Source of the DNA: CAYLXP01 sp964387425
GTDB lineage: Bacteria; Verrucomicrobiota; Kiritimatiellia; UBA8416
Assembly (NCBI GenBank): GCA_964387425.1
Contig: CAYLXP010000001.1
Coordinates: forward strand, 57,798-121,797
DNA: 64,000 nucleotides
Direction of reading: 5' to 3'
This document shows, piece by piece, positions 27,261 to 36,059 of this stretch. A program made the translations under genes and the position numbers. Within the stretch, counting starts at the first letter, position 1, and the number at the start of each line of letters is the position of its first letter. The notes under the pieces are model-generated. The model worked only from the letters and a program-made list of their open reading frames with translations, was not told where the DNA came from and ran no database searches.

Positions 27261-28379
27261 TTAACGTTTCGATTCAGTACCCTGCAGTTTCTGGACCACG
27301 GACTCGGGATCCTGGGCCTTGGAGATCAGATCCTCGTAGCGGATTTGTCCAGCCTGGTAAAGCGCCATGAGATAGGCGTCCATCGTGATCATGCCGTGTT
27401 TCGCACCGGTCTGAATGTCCGACGTGATACGGTACGTCTTGTTGTCGCGGATGAGCGAGCGGATGGACGGCGTCGACACCATGATTTCGAACGAAGCCAC
27501 CCGACCCGGCCGGTCGGCACGCACCAACAGAAGCTGAGATACGACGGCAACCAGCCCGACAGACAGCTGTGTCCGAACCTGTTCCTGCTGGTTCGTGGGA
27601 AAGGCATCGACAATACGATCAACCGTGCTGGCGGCGCCCGTCGTATGCAGCGTTGCAAACACAAGGTGGCCGGTTTCCGCAGCCGTAATGGCCGCTTCCA
27701 TCGTCTCCAGGTCCCGCATTTCACCCACGAGAATCACGTCCGGGTCCTGGCGCAGCGCACGCCGAAGGGCCTCTTTGAATGTCGGCACGTCAACACCGAT
27801 CTCGCGCTGCGTAATGATGGACTTGTCATGCTCGTGATAGTACTCGATCGGATCCTCAACCGTGATGATGTGGCAATCGCGTTCCTGGTTGATCACGTGG
27901 ATCATGCTTGCCAGCGTCGTTGACTTGCCGGACCCGGTCGGACCGGTCACCAGGATGAGCCCGCGTGGCCGGAACAGCAGATCCTTGACCTGTGGCGGCA
28001 GGCCGATCTGCTCCAGCGACATGAGCTCGGTAGGAATCTGGCGCAGCACGATGCCGACATGGCCGCGCTGCTTGAACACGCTGACACGGAAACGGGCCGC
28101 CTCGCCAAACCCGAAGCCAAAATCCGTCCCGCCTTGCTCGCGCACCTTCTGCTGGTGGTCGGGCGATGTGATGCTCTTCATCAGCCGCTCTGTATCATCC
28201 GGCGTCAGCGCCCCGACATCGAGGGGCTCCAGTCCGCCGTGCAGACGCAACATGGGGGGGAGACCGACGGCAATGTGCAGATCGGATGCACCTTCATCTA
28301 CCGTCAGTTGCAGGAGATCGTTCATTTCGACTTGGTGTGACGGGATCTTGTGTTCGCTGTGCATGTGCAGGTCACTCAT
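27261..28379 (-). CDS. pilT: PilT-type pilus retraction ATPase
   Basis: A 372-residue hexameric ATPase that depolymerises type IV pili. It lacks the long N-terminal domain of PilB. A PAS-like half has the DLHIAVGLPPMLRLHG motif, and the core has Walker A GPTGSGKSTTL, Asp box VEDPIEYYH, Walker B VILVGEMRDLETM and His box ATLHTTGA. The retraction motif AIRNLIRE is present as SIRSLIRD. It overlaps the upstream pilB stop by one base (TGATG), so the two are coupled. Its presence argues that the machine is a retractable pilus rather than a pure type II system. Confidence 0.95.
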   Translation of the reverse strand: MSDLHMHSEHKIPSHQVEMNDLLQLTVDEGASDLHIAVGLPPMLRLHGGLEPLDVGALTPDDTERLMKSITSPDHQQKVREQGGTDFGFGFGEAARFRVSVFKQRGHVGIVLRQIPTELMSLEQIGLPPQVKDLLFRPRGLILVTGPTGSGKSTTLASMIHVINQERDCHIITVEDPIEYYHEHDKSIITQREIGVDVPTFKEALRRALRQDPDVILVGEMRDLETMEAAITAAETGHLVFATLHTTGAASTVDRIVDAFPTNQQEQVRTQLSVGLVAVVSQLLLVRADRPGRVASFEIMVSTPSIRSLIRDNKTYRITSDIQTGAKHGMITMDAYLMALYQAGQIRYEDLISKAQDPESVVQKLQGTESKR

Positions 28380-30082
28380 CAGTTCTTATCTCCCATCGTA
28401 ACGCGGAGAACTTCCTCAATGGTCGTAATCCCCGCACCCACCTTGCGCAACCCGTCCTCACGAAGCGTCCGCATGCCCAGTTCGCGGGCGTGTTCGCGCA
28501 GCTCCGAGACCGGCAGCTTGTCGAAGATCATCTTCTGGATGGCGTCGTTCACAAGGAAGATCTCGAAGAGACCCTTTCGACCGGAGTAGCCGGTCAGCGA
28601 GCACTGCGAGCATCCATGGCCCCGCATCAGGGGTTTGCCCTGGAGCGTCTCCGCACCCTCCCCTAACGACGCGACGTCCTCAGGCGTGGGCATGTACTCC
28701 TCCTTGCAGTGCTCGCAGATGCAGCGAATGAGGCGCTGGGCCATGACGGCCCGGATTGATGATGCCGCAAGGAAGGGCTTCACACCAATGTCCAGGAGAC
28801 GGGTAACCGCGCTGGGCGCATCGTTCGTATGCAGCGTGCTAAACACCAAGTGACCGGTCAGCGATGCCTCGGTGGCAATATTCGCCGTCTCGAGGTCACG
28901 AATCTCACCGATCATCACAATGTTCGGCGCCTGGCGCAGGATAGAACGCAGGGCCATCGAGAAGGTCAAACCGACGTCATGGTTCACCTGCACCTGGTTG
29001 ATACCGGACATCTGGTACTCCACCGGATCCTCCACGGTGATGATCTTGCGGTCGGGCTTGTTGATGTGATTGAGACAGGCGTACAGGGTCGTCGTCTTGC
29101 CGGACCCCGTCGGACCGGTCACCAGGATAACACCATCGGGAAGCCCGATCAGTCGTTCGAAAACCTGCTGGTCGTCTGAGAAGAAGCCCAGTTTGGGCAG
29201 TCCGAGTGCGAGATTCTGTTTGTCCAGAATACGCATGACGATGCTCTCACCGTGGTTCGCAGGAACCGTCGACACACGCAGGTCGAGCTCACGCCCGAGG
29301 ATGTTGACCTGGATACGACCATCCTGGGGAATGCGCTTCTCAGAAATTTTCATGCCCGCCATGATCTTCACACGCGAGATCACGGCCGACTGGAGGCGCT
29401 TCGGGGGACTGTCCACCTCGTGCATGACACCGTCGACGCGATAGCGCACGCGGAAACGCTTTTCGAGTGGCTCCAGGTGAATGTCCGAAGCACGGTTGCG
29501 GTAGGCCTCTAGAATGATCAGGCTGACGAGCTTGATGATCGGCGCGTCGGACTCGGAAGCATTGTCCGTGTCAATGATGTCATCCTGTGCCGTCTCAACG
29601 TCAACGGTGCCATCCGTAATCTGGTCCAGCATGCTCTCGACGTTTGCCTCGCTGGCATAGTAGCGATCCAGGATGCCCTGGACTTCAGCCCGACTCGCAA
29701 CAACACCTTCCACGCCAATCTTCAACATGTACCGTAGTGAATCAAGGGTGTCGAAATCAAGGGGGTCGCTCATGGCAACCGTGAGGGTGTCCTCGGTACG
29801 GTACACCGGCACCACGTTGTAACGCCGCGCGGTTTCCACCGTGATCATGTCACGAATCTCGGGCGGAATGTCGACATCCTGGAGGCTGACGAATTCCATG
29901 CCGAAAAGACCGGCCAGGTTGGCGAGAATCTCATCTTCGGAGACGACCTCGTCCTCGATCAGGATGTCAACGGCGGATCCGGCTCTCTCACCGATCTGCG
30001 CGCGTGCCTGCTCAACCTGGTCTGACATGATCAGACCGTTCTCCAGCAGCACTTCCAATACGTATTCGTCGTTGGATGTCAA
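28379..30082 (-). CDS. pilB: PilB/GspE-type pilus assembly ATPase (paralogue)
   Basis: A 567-residue motor ATPase with the MshEN-type N-terminus (EYVLEVLLENGLIMSDQV). It has DIHLEPLEKRFRVRYRVDG, Walker A GPTGSGKTTTLY, Walker B IVMIGEIRDLETA, STLHTND and zinc cysteines (CICEHC, GCSQC). TTG at 30082 is preferred because GGGAAG precedes it by 4 nt and the protein then begins at the conserved N-terminal helix. An in-frame TTG at 30130 would overlap gatB by 29 bp. It follows gatB by 19 bp and is coupled to pilT downstream, so it may be partly transcribed with the tRNA-amidotransferase genes. Confidence 0.92.
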   Translation of the reverse strand: MTSNDEYVLEVLLENGLIMSDQVEQARAQIGERAGSAVDILIEDEVVSEDEILANLAGLFGMEFVSLQDVDIPPEIRDMITVETARRYNVVPVYRTEDTLTVAMSDPLDFDTLDSLRYMLKIGVEGVVASRAEVQGILDRYYASEANVESMLDQITDGTVDVETAQDDIIDTDNASESDAPIIKLVSLIILEAYRNRASDIHLEPLEKRFRVRYRVDGVMHEVDSPPKRLQSAVISRVKIMAGMKISEKRIPQDGRIQVNILGRELDLRVSTVPANHGESIVMRILDKQNLALGLPKLGFFSDDQQVFERLIGLPDGVILVTGPTGSGKTTTLYACLNHINKPDRKIITVEDPVEYQMSGINQVQVNHDVGLTFSMALRSILRQAPNIVMIGEIRDLETANIATEASLTGHLVFSTLHTNDAPSAVTRLLDIGVKPFLAASSIRAVMAQRLIRCICEHCKEEYMPTPEDVASLGEGAETLQGKPLMRGHGCSQCSLTGYSGRKGLFEIFLVNDAIQKMIFDKLPVSELREHARELGMRTLREDGLRKVGAGITTIEEVLRVTMGDKN

Positions 30083-30101
30083 CCGCTTCCCTTTCGTCTC
30101 G

Positions 30102-31532
30102 TCAGTCGCCGGTCCCGAGCCGATCGGCAATCATCTGCCCCACAAGCTGCGGGTTGGCTTTGCCCCGACTCAAACGCATGACCTGCCCCACCAGGAACTT
30201 GGCGGCGGCCGTTTTGCCGTTGCGGTAGTCTTCAACAGACTGGGGATTATCCGCCATGGCCTGATCGACGAATTCGCCGATCGCATCTGAGTCGCTGACC
30301 TGCACGAGCCCCTTCTCTTTGACAATAGTATGCGGATCACCGCCACTGTCAACGAGAACCTCGAATACCGCCTTGGCGCTGGTCGAGTTGACGGTCTTGG
30401 CGTCGACAAGTTTCACGAGCTCCGCCAAGGCCTCCGGCGTCAGCGGAAGGTCCGTGATTGCGCAGTCGCGTTCGCCAAGTACGCGCATGACTTCGGTCAT
30501 GATCCAGTTCGAAACAGCCTTGGCGTTGCCCGCCTTCTCGGCTGTGGCCTCAAAGAAATCAGCTACAGCCCGATCGGCAACCAGCACGCCGGCATCGTAC
30601 TCCGGCAACCCGTAATCCGAGATGAAGCGCTCACGTCGCGCGCGCGGCAATTCGGGCAGGTCCGCACGCCAACGCTCGACCTGCTCCCGCGGCAATACAA
30701 CCGGCATCAGGTCCGGCTCCGGGAAATAGCGGTAGTCGTGGGCATCCTCTTTCGTCCGCATGCTGGTGGTGATGCCCTTGTCGGGATCCCAGCGCCGCGT
30801 CTCCTGCACGACACGCTCACCACGCTCAAGCAGGGCTGTTTGGCGATCCACTTCGTAGTGCAGGGAGTTCAACACGCCTTTAAAGGTGTTCAGGTTCTTC
30901 AGCTCTGCCTTGGTTCCGAGCGTCTCCTGCGTTTCGGGACGCACGCTGATGTTGACATCGCACCGCATGTTGCCCTCTTCGAGGTTGCATTCACTGACCC
31001 CGGCATAGAGCAGAATCTGGCGCAAGGCCTGGAGGTAAGCGTAGGCCTGCTCCGGCGATGTCATATCCGGTTCGCTCACAATCTCCATCAGGGGATGTCC
31101 GGCCCGGTTGAAATCGACCCCACTGGATTTCGCAAGGTGCGTGCTCTTACCCACGTCCTCCTCGAGGTGAATCCGTGTTACGCCAATCACCCGGTCTTCG
31201 CCATCAATCGTGATCGTTACCGACCCGCCATCACAGAGCGGCTTGTCATACTGCGAGATCTGGTAGTTCTTGGGCATGTCGGGGTAGAAGTAGCTCTTAC
31301 GGTCGAACTTGCTGTACTCGCTGATCTTCGATCCGATCATCAAGCCGGAGACAACCGTCAGGTGAATCGCCTCTTCGTTCATCACCGGCATGGCCCCGGG
31401 ATAGCCAAGGCAGACCGGACAGACCAACGTATTCGGTTCGGCGCCATAGCCGCTGGGACAGGCACAGAACATCTTGGACTGCGTCTTGAGCTGTACGTGG
31501 ACCTCGAGTCCGATTGTCGTCAGATAGCGCAT
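30102..31532 (-). CDS. gatB: Asp-tRNA(Asn)/Glu-tRNA(Gln) amidotransferase subunit B
   Basis: A 476-residue kinase/transamidase subunit that binds misacylated tRNA and activates its side chain. Signature segments: IGLEVHVQLKTQSKMFC, CPVCLGYPGAMPV with zinc-type cysteines, DRKSYFYPDMPKNYQISQYD, and EGNMRCDVNISVRP. The C-terminal YqeY-like tail domain (KAVSNWIMTEV, KFLVGQVMRLSRGKANPQLV) is complete. It overlaps the gatA stop by one base (TGATG). It works with GatA and GatC upstream in the order C-A-B; presence of GatCAB implies that Gln-tRNA or Asn-tRNA is made indirectly. Confidence 0.97.
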   Translation of the reverse strand: MRYLTTIGLEVHVQLKTQSKMFCACPSGYGAEPNTLVCPVCLGYPGAMPVMNEEAIHLTVVSGLMIGSKISEYSKFDRKSYFYPDMPKNYQISQYDKPLCDGGSVTITIDGEDRVIGVTRIHLEEDVGKSTHLAKSSGVDFNRAGHPLMEIVSEPDMTSPEQAYAYLQALRQILLYAGVSECNLEEGNMRCDVNISVRPETQETLGTKAELKNLNTFKGVLNSLHYEVDRQTALLERGERVVQETRRWDPDKGITTSMRTKEDAHDYRYFPEPDLMPVVLPREQVERWRADLPELPRARRERFISDYGLPEYDAGVLVADRAVADFFEATAEKAGNAKAVSNWIMTEVMRVLGERDCAITDLPLTPEALAELVKLVDAKTVNSTSAKAVFEVLVDSGGDPHTIVKEKGLVQVSDSDAIGEFVDQAMADNPQSVEDYRNGKTAAAKFLVGQVMRLSRGKANPQLVGQMIADRLGTGD

Positions 31533-32977
31533 CAGTTACTCACCCTGGCCTGTTCGTATGCATGCCCGATATGCAGAATCCGCTCCTCGCAGAATGCGGG
31601 TCCCAACACCTGCAAACCAACGGGTAGGCCTTCAGACGTCGGCGGACACGGAACCGATAGCGCCGGAATGCCGGCCAGGTTTGCGGTCGCCGTGAAAATA
31701 TCGCTCAGGTACATCTTCAGTGGATCGTTTGTGTTTTCGTCGATCTTGAACGGTGGCGTCGGCGTTGTCGGAGCCAGTATGGCATCGCACTGCTCAAACG
31801 CCTGCTCAAAATCGCGACGAATCAGCGTGCGCACCTTCTGGGCCTTCAGGTAGTAGGCATCATAGTAGCCGCTGCTGAGCACGTAGGTGCCGAGGATAAT
31901 ACGACGCTTCACCTCGGAGCCGAAGCCCTGGGCCCGCGTCTTGCCATACATATCGATGGGATCGGTCGCGCCATCGGCCCGGAAGCCGTAGCGCACGCCG
32001 TCGAAGCGCGCCAGGTTGGCAGAGGCCTCAGCCGTTGCGATGATGTAGTAGACCGCGATCGCGTACTCGGTGTGCGGCAGCGAGACGTCGACAACCTTGG
32101 CGCCGAGGCCGCGGCAAACCTGGACGGCCTCGTTAACCCGTTCCCGCACTTCGGCGTCCATGCCATCCACGAAATACTCTTTTGGGAGCCCCAGTGTCAT
32201 CCCCTCCAGGCTCGAGCTCAATGCCGCCGTATAGTCCGGCACCGGCACATCCAGCGACGTGGAGTCCATTGGGTCGGGTCCGGCAATCACGCCCAGCACC
32301 GCCGCCGCATCGCTGACGGTCCGTGTCATGGGTCCAATCTGGTCGAGCGAGGAGGCGAAAGCTGTTAACCCGTAACGGGAGACCCGACCGTAAGTTGGCT
32401 TGAGTCCGACGCATCCGCAGAATGCGGCGGGCTGTCGGATCGATCCGCCCGTATCCGTACCCAGCGTGGCGATGGCTTCGCCGGCCGCCACGGCTGCCGC
32501 CGACCCTCCGCTTGACCCACCGGGCACTCGCTCGGTATCCGCCGGATTCCGCGTAACCTTGTAGGCCGAGTTTTCCGTCGATGACCCCATCGCAAATTCG
32601 TCCATGTTCAGGCGGCCGAGGAACACCGCGCCCGCTTCGCGCAGACGTGCAATGGCCGTGGCATCATAAGGGGATTTGTAGCCGGCCAGAATGCGCGACG
32701 CACACGTGCATGGCTGCCCGGTAACGTTGAGCAGATCCTTGATCCCGACAGGGACGCCAAGCAGCGGGCCGCGCTTGCCGTCAGCCCGAGCCTTGTCTGC
32801 CGCGCGCGCCTGCTCAAGGGCGGCCGCCTCGTCCACGCTCAGGTAGGCACTGATCTCACCGTCGCGCTCGTCAATCCGGGCCGCCAGGGCGGTCACCAAA
32901 GCCTCGGAGGTATACGCGCCGCCCTCCATGGCCGCCTGCGCTTCGGCAATCGTCAGTTTGTTAAAGTCAAAAGCCAA
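31532..32977 (-). CDS. gatA: Asp-tRNA(Asn)/Glu-tRNA(Gln) amidotransferase subunit A
   Basis: A 481-residue amidase-signature enzyme that releases ammonia from glutamine for GatB. The Ser-cisSer-Lys triad is visible: Lys in GVPVGIKDLLNV, the Gly/Ser-rich VPGGSSGGSAAAVAAG, and GTDTGGSIRQPAAFCG with the nucleophile serine. GLKPTYGRVSRYGL follows. The start is TTG at 32977, with GTGGAG 7 nt upstream; no ATG gives a full N-terminus. It is 3 bp from the gatC stop and overlaps gatB. Confidence 0.97.
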   Translation of the reverse strand: MAFDFNKLTIAEAQAAMEGGAYTSEALVTALAARIDERDGEISAYLSVDEAAALEQARAADKARADGKRGPLLGVPVGIKDLLNVTGQPCTCASRILAGYKSPYDATAIARLREAGAVFLGRLNMDEFAMGSSTENSAYKVTRNPADTERVPGGSSGGSAAAVAAGEAIATLGTDTGGSIRQPAAFCGCVGLKPTYGRVSRYGLTAFASSLDQIGPMTRTVSDAAAVLGVIAGPDPMDSTSLDVPVPDYTAALSSSLEGMTLGLPKEYFVDGMDAEVRERVNEAVQVCRGLGAKVVDVSLPHTEYAIAVYYIIATAEASANLARFDGVRYGFRADGATDPIDMYGKTRAQGFGSEVKRRIILGTYVLSSGYYDAYYLKAQKVRTLIRRDFEQAFEQCDAILAPTTPTPPFKIDENTNDPLKMYLSDIFTATANLAGIPALSVPCPPTSEGLPVGLQVLGPAFCEERILHIGHAYEQARVSN

Positions 32978-32980
32978 AAC

Positions 32981-33286
32981 TCACTCCACGATCTTGGGTA
33001 CGATGAAATGATCGTTGTCTTCGAGCGGCGCATTCTGCAACACCAGCTCACGGTCGACGCCGTCGCGCGCCTTGTCCTCGCGCAGCACATTCGTGACCGC
33101 AACCGCATGGGAGGTTGGCTCAACACCGGTCACATCCAGTTCATCGATCTTCTTCACCAAGTCGACGATCTGCTCCATCTGCGACTGAAAGGTCTCGATC
33201 TCGCTCTCATCGAGATACATCCGTGCCAGGTGGGCCACGTAGGCCACATCAATCTTCGTCGCGTTTTCCTGGTTGGTTTCCTGCAT
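32981..33286 (-). CDS. gatC: Asp-tRNA(Asn)/Glu-tRNA(Gln) amidotransferase subunit C
   Basis: A 101-residue stabilising subunit that wraps around GatA. It has the family pattern: DVAYVAHLARMYLDESEIE, QMEQIVDLVKKIDELD, GVEPTSHAVAV, LREDKARDG and the C-terminal DDHFIVPKIVE-type tail (here NDHFIVPKIVE). ATG at 33286 with GGAGAG immediately upstream is preferred to an ATG 12 bp earlier. First gene of the minus-strand run gatC-gatA-gatB-pilB-pilT-pilB-msbA-like. Confidence 0.95.
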   Translation of the reverse strand: MQETNQENATKIDVAYVAHLARMYLDESEIETFQSQMEQIVDLVKKIDELDVTGVEPTSHAVAVTNVLREDKARDGVDRELVLQNAPLEDNDHFIVPKIVE

Positions 33287-33361
33287 GGTTCTCTCCATGA
33301 ATCAAAGCAGGCAGCACTCTATATAAACCCCGACGGGGTGTAAAGCCCGTGAGAGGGACTT

Positions 33362-33577
33362 GAGGTGTCAGGTTTCGGGGGAGGGGCCGGCCGAAGGCCG
33401 GAATGCTCCCAATCGTCATCCGCTCTCGTCGCCCGTTCTCATCCACCGGCTGACAACCGGGTTACGATAGCGTACGACGAGAACGGCGAACGAGAGGGAG
33501 ATCACCATTCAACTCCCCGGAGAACTCCGAGTCCCATCTGCCCTCCCTGAAACCTGAACACTGAAACCTGACACCTC
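33362..33577. repeat. nested inverted repeats filling the gatC/VWA-gene gap
   Basis: The gap 33287-33674 has no gene. An outer 15-bp perfect inverted pair (GAGGTGTCAGGTTTC at 33362-33376; its complement at 33563-33577) encloses an inner imperfect pair of TCTCGTTCGCCGTTCTC-like words (33423-33443 and 33476-33496). Additional CTGAACACTGAAACC words sit beside the right outer arm. The layout is two-level quasi-tandem words in opposite orientation. Confidence 0.8.
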
Positions 33578-33674
33578 GGAAGTGGTTCGCTCAGGAAGGA
33601 AAAGGAATGGACGCTAGGGCTCCAGTGTGATAGTGCAAACAATCATAAGGTCAGTCAAAAAAGGAGCGAAGGAG

Positions 33675-35549
33675 ATGAACAGGATGAAGCGGCGAGCAAT
33701 TCTGATCACAGCAGTATGCGTGACCATGGGCAACGTGCAGGGCATGGATCTTGAGGGTGAGGGAGTAGGAACAAAGATCCTGGTGCCGATCTTCAAGGCG
33801 GACGACATGAGCGGGGCCGCCAAGATGGCGCTCAAAGAACGCCGCGGGATCCTCGCGGGCGCGGGGCTTTCCACCTTCCTTAGACTGTCTGAGGACCCCT
33901 GCGGTCCGGGAGCCCTGGGCACGATTATCAACTTCAGCAGACGCAAGGGGATGTTCAACCGCGCGGCATTCCTGATGGCCTTCAATGAGGTAATCAAAGG
34001 GGGCGGGCACGAGAAGCTGATTAATGCCCTCACCTCCTCCTCAAGCTCAGGAAGCCAGGAACTTGCAGGAGCCATTCTGACGATCCTTCACTGCCAGAAA
34101 TACGTATCCAGTGCGGAGACCTTCACCTGCGCACGAAACGACCAGAGAGGGAGGGGCCCCGACGGGAAAGCTCCTGCCGCAGCCAAAGCATCACCGAAAG
34201 GCAAAGCAAAGGGCAAAGCAACGGGCAAAGCAAAGGGCGGCAGGGGCAAACTGAGTGGCATGGGAGAACCGCCGGCCATTCCAGAAAAGCTGTTCGCCTC
34301 AAAAGATGGAAACGCCGCAACGCTGGCAGTCGTGGCGGCGGCATTCAGCGGGGATGCGAAGTATAAGGAACTCGTAGGAAAGGCAGCCGGGCGCAATGCA
34401 ACCATGGCTGGCGCCAAACTTCTCTATCTCGCCCGGCAGAAAGATGAACTCCCGCAGACAACGGTGGGACAGCTCTGGCAGGCCGCCACGCAGGGATCGA
34501 CGGCCCCTCCCCAGGACGATTCAGACATGCGCTTCTCGGCCATGCTCCCCGGTGGCAGCCTGGCCTGCATGGGGCTCGCCCAGCTTGGCGATCAGAAGTA
34601 CCTGCCTGTCCTCATCCGTGCCTTGGGCAGCCGCGACATTCGCGTCCAGATGGATGCCATTCGCGCCATCCGCACTCTGGGGGGTAATGACGCATCGCTT
34701 TCCGCCCAAGCCAAGCTCCTCCTGCAGGCGCAGTGGCCGGTGCTGGTCGAATTGTGCGCCGCCTTTGGCGCCGCGCCGGATAAGCGACTCATCCCCGTAC
34801 TGATCAAGCGTCTCGGCCAGGAAACCGGCCGCTTCCGCCTTGATGTCGTGCATGCGCTCAGCTCAATCGCCGGGCAGCAGAACGGCGCGACGGCGAAAGA
34901 CTGGACGAAGTGGTGGACGGAGAACCAGCGGACGTTTGAAGTCGATCCGGCAGCATCGAAGGCATATCGCGCAGCCACGCGCGTTCAGGACGTGACGATC
35001 CCGCCGCTCGGGTTCTTCTACGGCCTACCCATCTACAGTGATCGCCTCGTCTATTGCGTGGACTCGTCGGCCTCAATGAAGGGCGACCGGATTGCCTCGC
35101 TGCGTCACAATATGGTGGAGTCGCTCACTAGCCTGGAAGCGGAAAAGGATCCGGCCCTCTTCGGAAACGAGGTTCACGTGTACTTCAACATCGTCGACTT
35201 CGGCGGTGACGTGGTAACGATGGAGAGCGGCGGTCTGACGGACAGTTTCAAAGACGGGAAGAAGCGTGCCGACACGATGCCCCTAACCCTGGGAACGCGC
35301 TCCTTCGATGCCATGGAGCTCAGCATGGATCTCGCGGACATGGACACGATCTACTTCCTGTCCGATGGCGCTCCCGTCCGTGGGCAGATCAATGCATGGT
35401 CAAGGATCAACGCCTGCATGGATCTCATGATGCTGCACGCACCTGTCGCCATCTGGTCGGTTGCCTTTGACCCAAGCGGCGGCAATGAGGGGGCCATGAA
35501 GATCATGTCCTATGGCAGCTACGGTAACTACGAAGCCCCACCGCTGTAG
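33675..35549 (+). CDS. exported HEAT-repeat and von Willebrand factor A domain protein
   Basis: A 624-residue protein with a signal peptide-like N-terminus (MNRMKRRAILITAVCVTMG). A Lys/Ala/Gly-rich linker (about 163-195) follows, then HEAT-like repeats (about 290-410, e.g. YLPVLIRALGSRDIRVQMDAIRAI and RLIPVLIKRLGQETGRFRLDVVHAL). A C-terminal VWA domain carries an intact MIDAS start D463-x-S465-x-S467 and TIYFLSDGAPVRG. VWA domains bind partners through a metal ion. Two ATGs fit (33675, and 33684 with AAGGAG 9 nt upstream); both give the same mature protein. The linker is encoded by 12-bp tandem units. No neighbour suggests a partner. Confidence 0.78.
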   Translation: MNRMKRRAILITAVCVTMGNVQGMDLEGEGVGTKILVPIFKADDMSGAAKMALKERRGILAGAGLSTFLRLSEDPCGPGALGTIINFSRRKGMFNRAAFLMAFNEVIKGGGHEKLINALTSSSSSGSQELAGAILTILHCQKYVSSAETFTCARNDQRGRGPDGKAPAAAKASPKGKAKGKATGKAKGGRGKLSGMGEPPAIPEKLFASKDGNAATLAVVAAAFSGDAKYKELVGKAAGRNATMAGAKLLYLARQKDELPQTTVGQLWQAATQGSTAPPQDDSDMRFSAMLPGGSLACMGLAQLGDQKYLPVLIRALGSRDIRVQMDAIRAIRTLGGNDASLSAQAKLLLQAQWPVLVELCAAFGAAPDKRLIPVLIKRLGQETGRFRLDVVHALSSIAGQQNGATAKDWTKWWTENQRTFEVDPAASKAYRAATRVQDVTIPPLGFFYGLPIYSDRLVYCVDSSASMKGDRIASLRHNMVESLTSLEAEKDPALFGNEVHVYFNIVDFGGDVVTMESGGLTDSFKDGKKRADTMPLTLGTRSFDAMELSMDLADMDTIYFLSDGAPVRGQINAWSRINACMDLMMLHAPVAIWSVAFDPSGGNEGAMKIMSYGSYGNYEAPPL

Positions 35550-35614
35550 GCGGTCCCGACTTGAACGGTTGTCGAAGGAATCGCAGGTAGGGCGAACCGG
35601 CCCAACAACGCAGT

Positions 35615-35645
35615 CAGGCGGGGTGACCGAAGTCACGCCCGCCTG
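35615..35645. terminator. hairpin between convergent VWA and glnB genes
   Basis: CAGGCGGGGTGAC (35615-35627), loop CGAA, and GTCACGCCCGCCTG (35632-35645) form a 13-bp stem with one bulge. It lies between two stop codons facing each other, where a bidirectional terminator is expected. No strong T-run follows on either strand, so it may be a weak or rho-assisted terminator. Confidence 0.5.
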
Positions 35646-35674
35646 CTGCATGGGTGTGGTGTGGTGGTGTAGAT

Positions 35675-36016
35675 TTAGCCGATCGCGTCGTGTCCGGTCT
35701 CCCCGGTGCGGATCCTGACACACTCGACGAGGTCCACAACGAAGATTTTACCATCGCCGATGTTACCGGTGCGGGCGCCTTCAATGATGGCGTCGATCGT
35801 CGGTTTCACGAAGTCCTTGTTCACCGCGATCTCAACCCGGATCTTCTTCAGCAGGTTTACCTCGATGTCCACACCACGGTAGGACTCGTGGTAACCCTTC
35901 TGCTGTCCGCATCCCAGGGCATTCGTGACCGAGATCTTGAAGACCTCGCGGTCATAGAGCGCCTGCTTCACCGCGTTCAGTCGAGCGGGCTGAATGTATG
36001 CAATGATCAGTTTCAT
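35675..36016 (-). CDS. glnB: PII family nitrogen regulatory protein lacking Tyr51
   Basis: A 113-residue trimeric signal protein binding ATP/ADP and 2-oxoglutarate. It aligns without gaps to GlnB/GlnK: GQQKGYHESYRG (37-48), then TGNIGDGKIFVVD (83-95) and RIRTGE (101-106) for nucleotide binding. The T-loop residue normally uridylylated, Tyr51, is Ile here (VDIEV instead of AEYMV), although Tyr46 remains. It lies 43 bp downstream of amtB, the reverse of the common glnK-amtB order, so it is most likely a GlnK-type gate for AmtB controlled by ligands rather than by GlnD. Symbol denotes the family. Confidence 0.93.
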   Translation of the reverse strand: MKLIIAYIQPARLNAVKQALYDREVFKISVTNALGCGQQKGYHESYRGVDIEVNLLKKIRVEIAVNKDFVKPTIDAIIEGARTGNIGDGKIFVVDLVECVRIRTGETGHDAIG

Positions 36017-36059
36017 AATTGTCTATCCTCCTAATTGTCTGACTGTGGTGAGCCGCTTC

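Noticed and set aside
30330..31853. A 507-codon open frame on the plus strand
   Set aside because: Antisense to gatB and the end of gatA; no recognisable motifs and no ribosome site.
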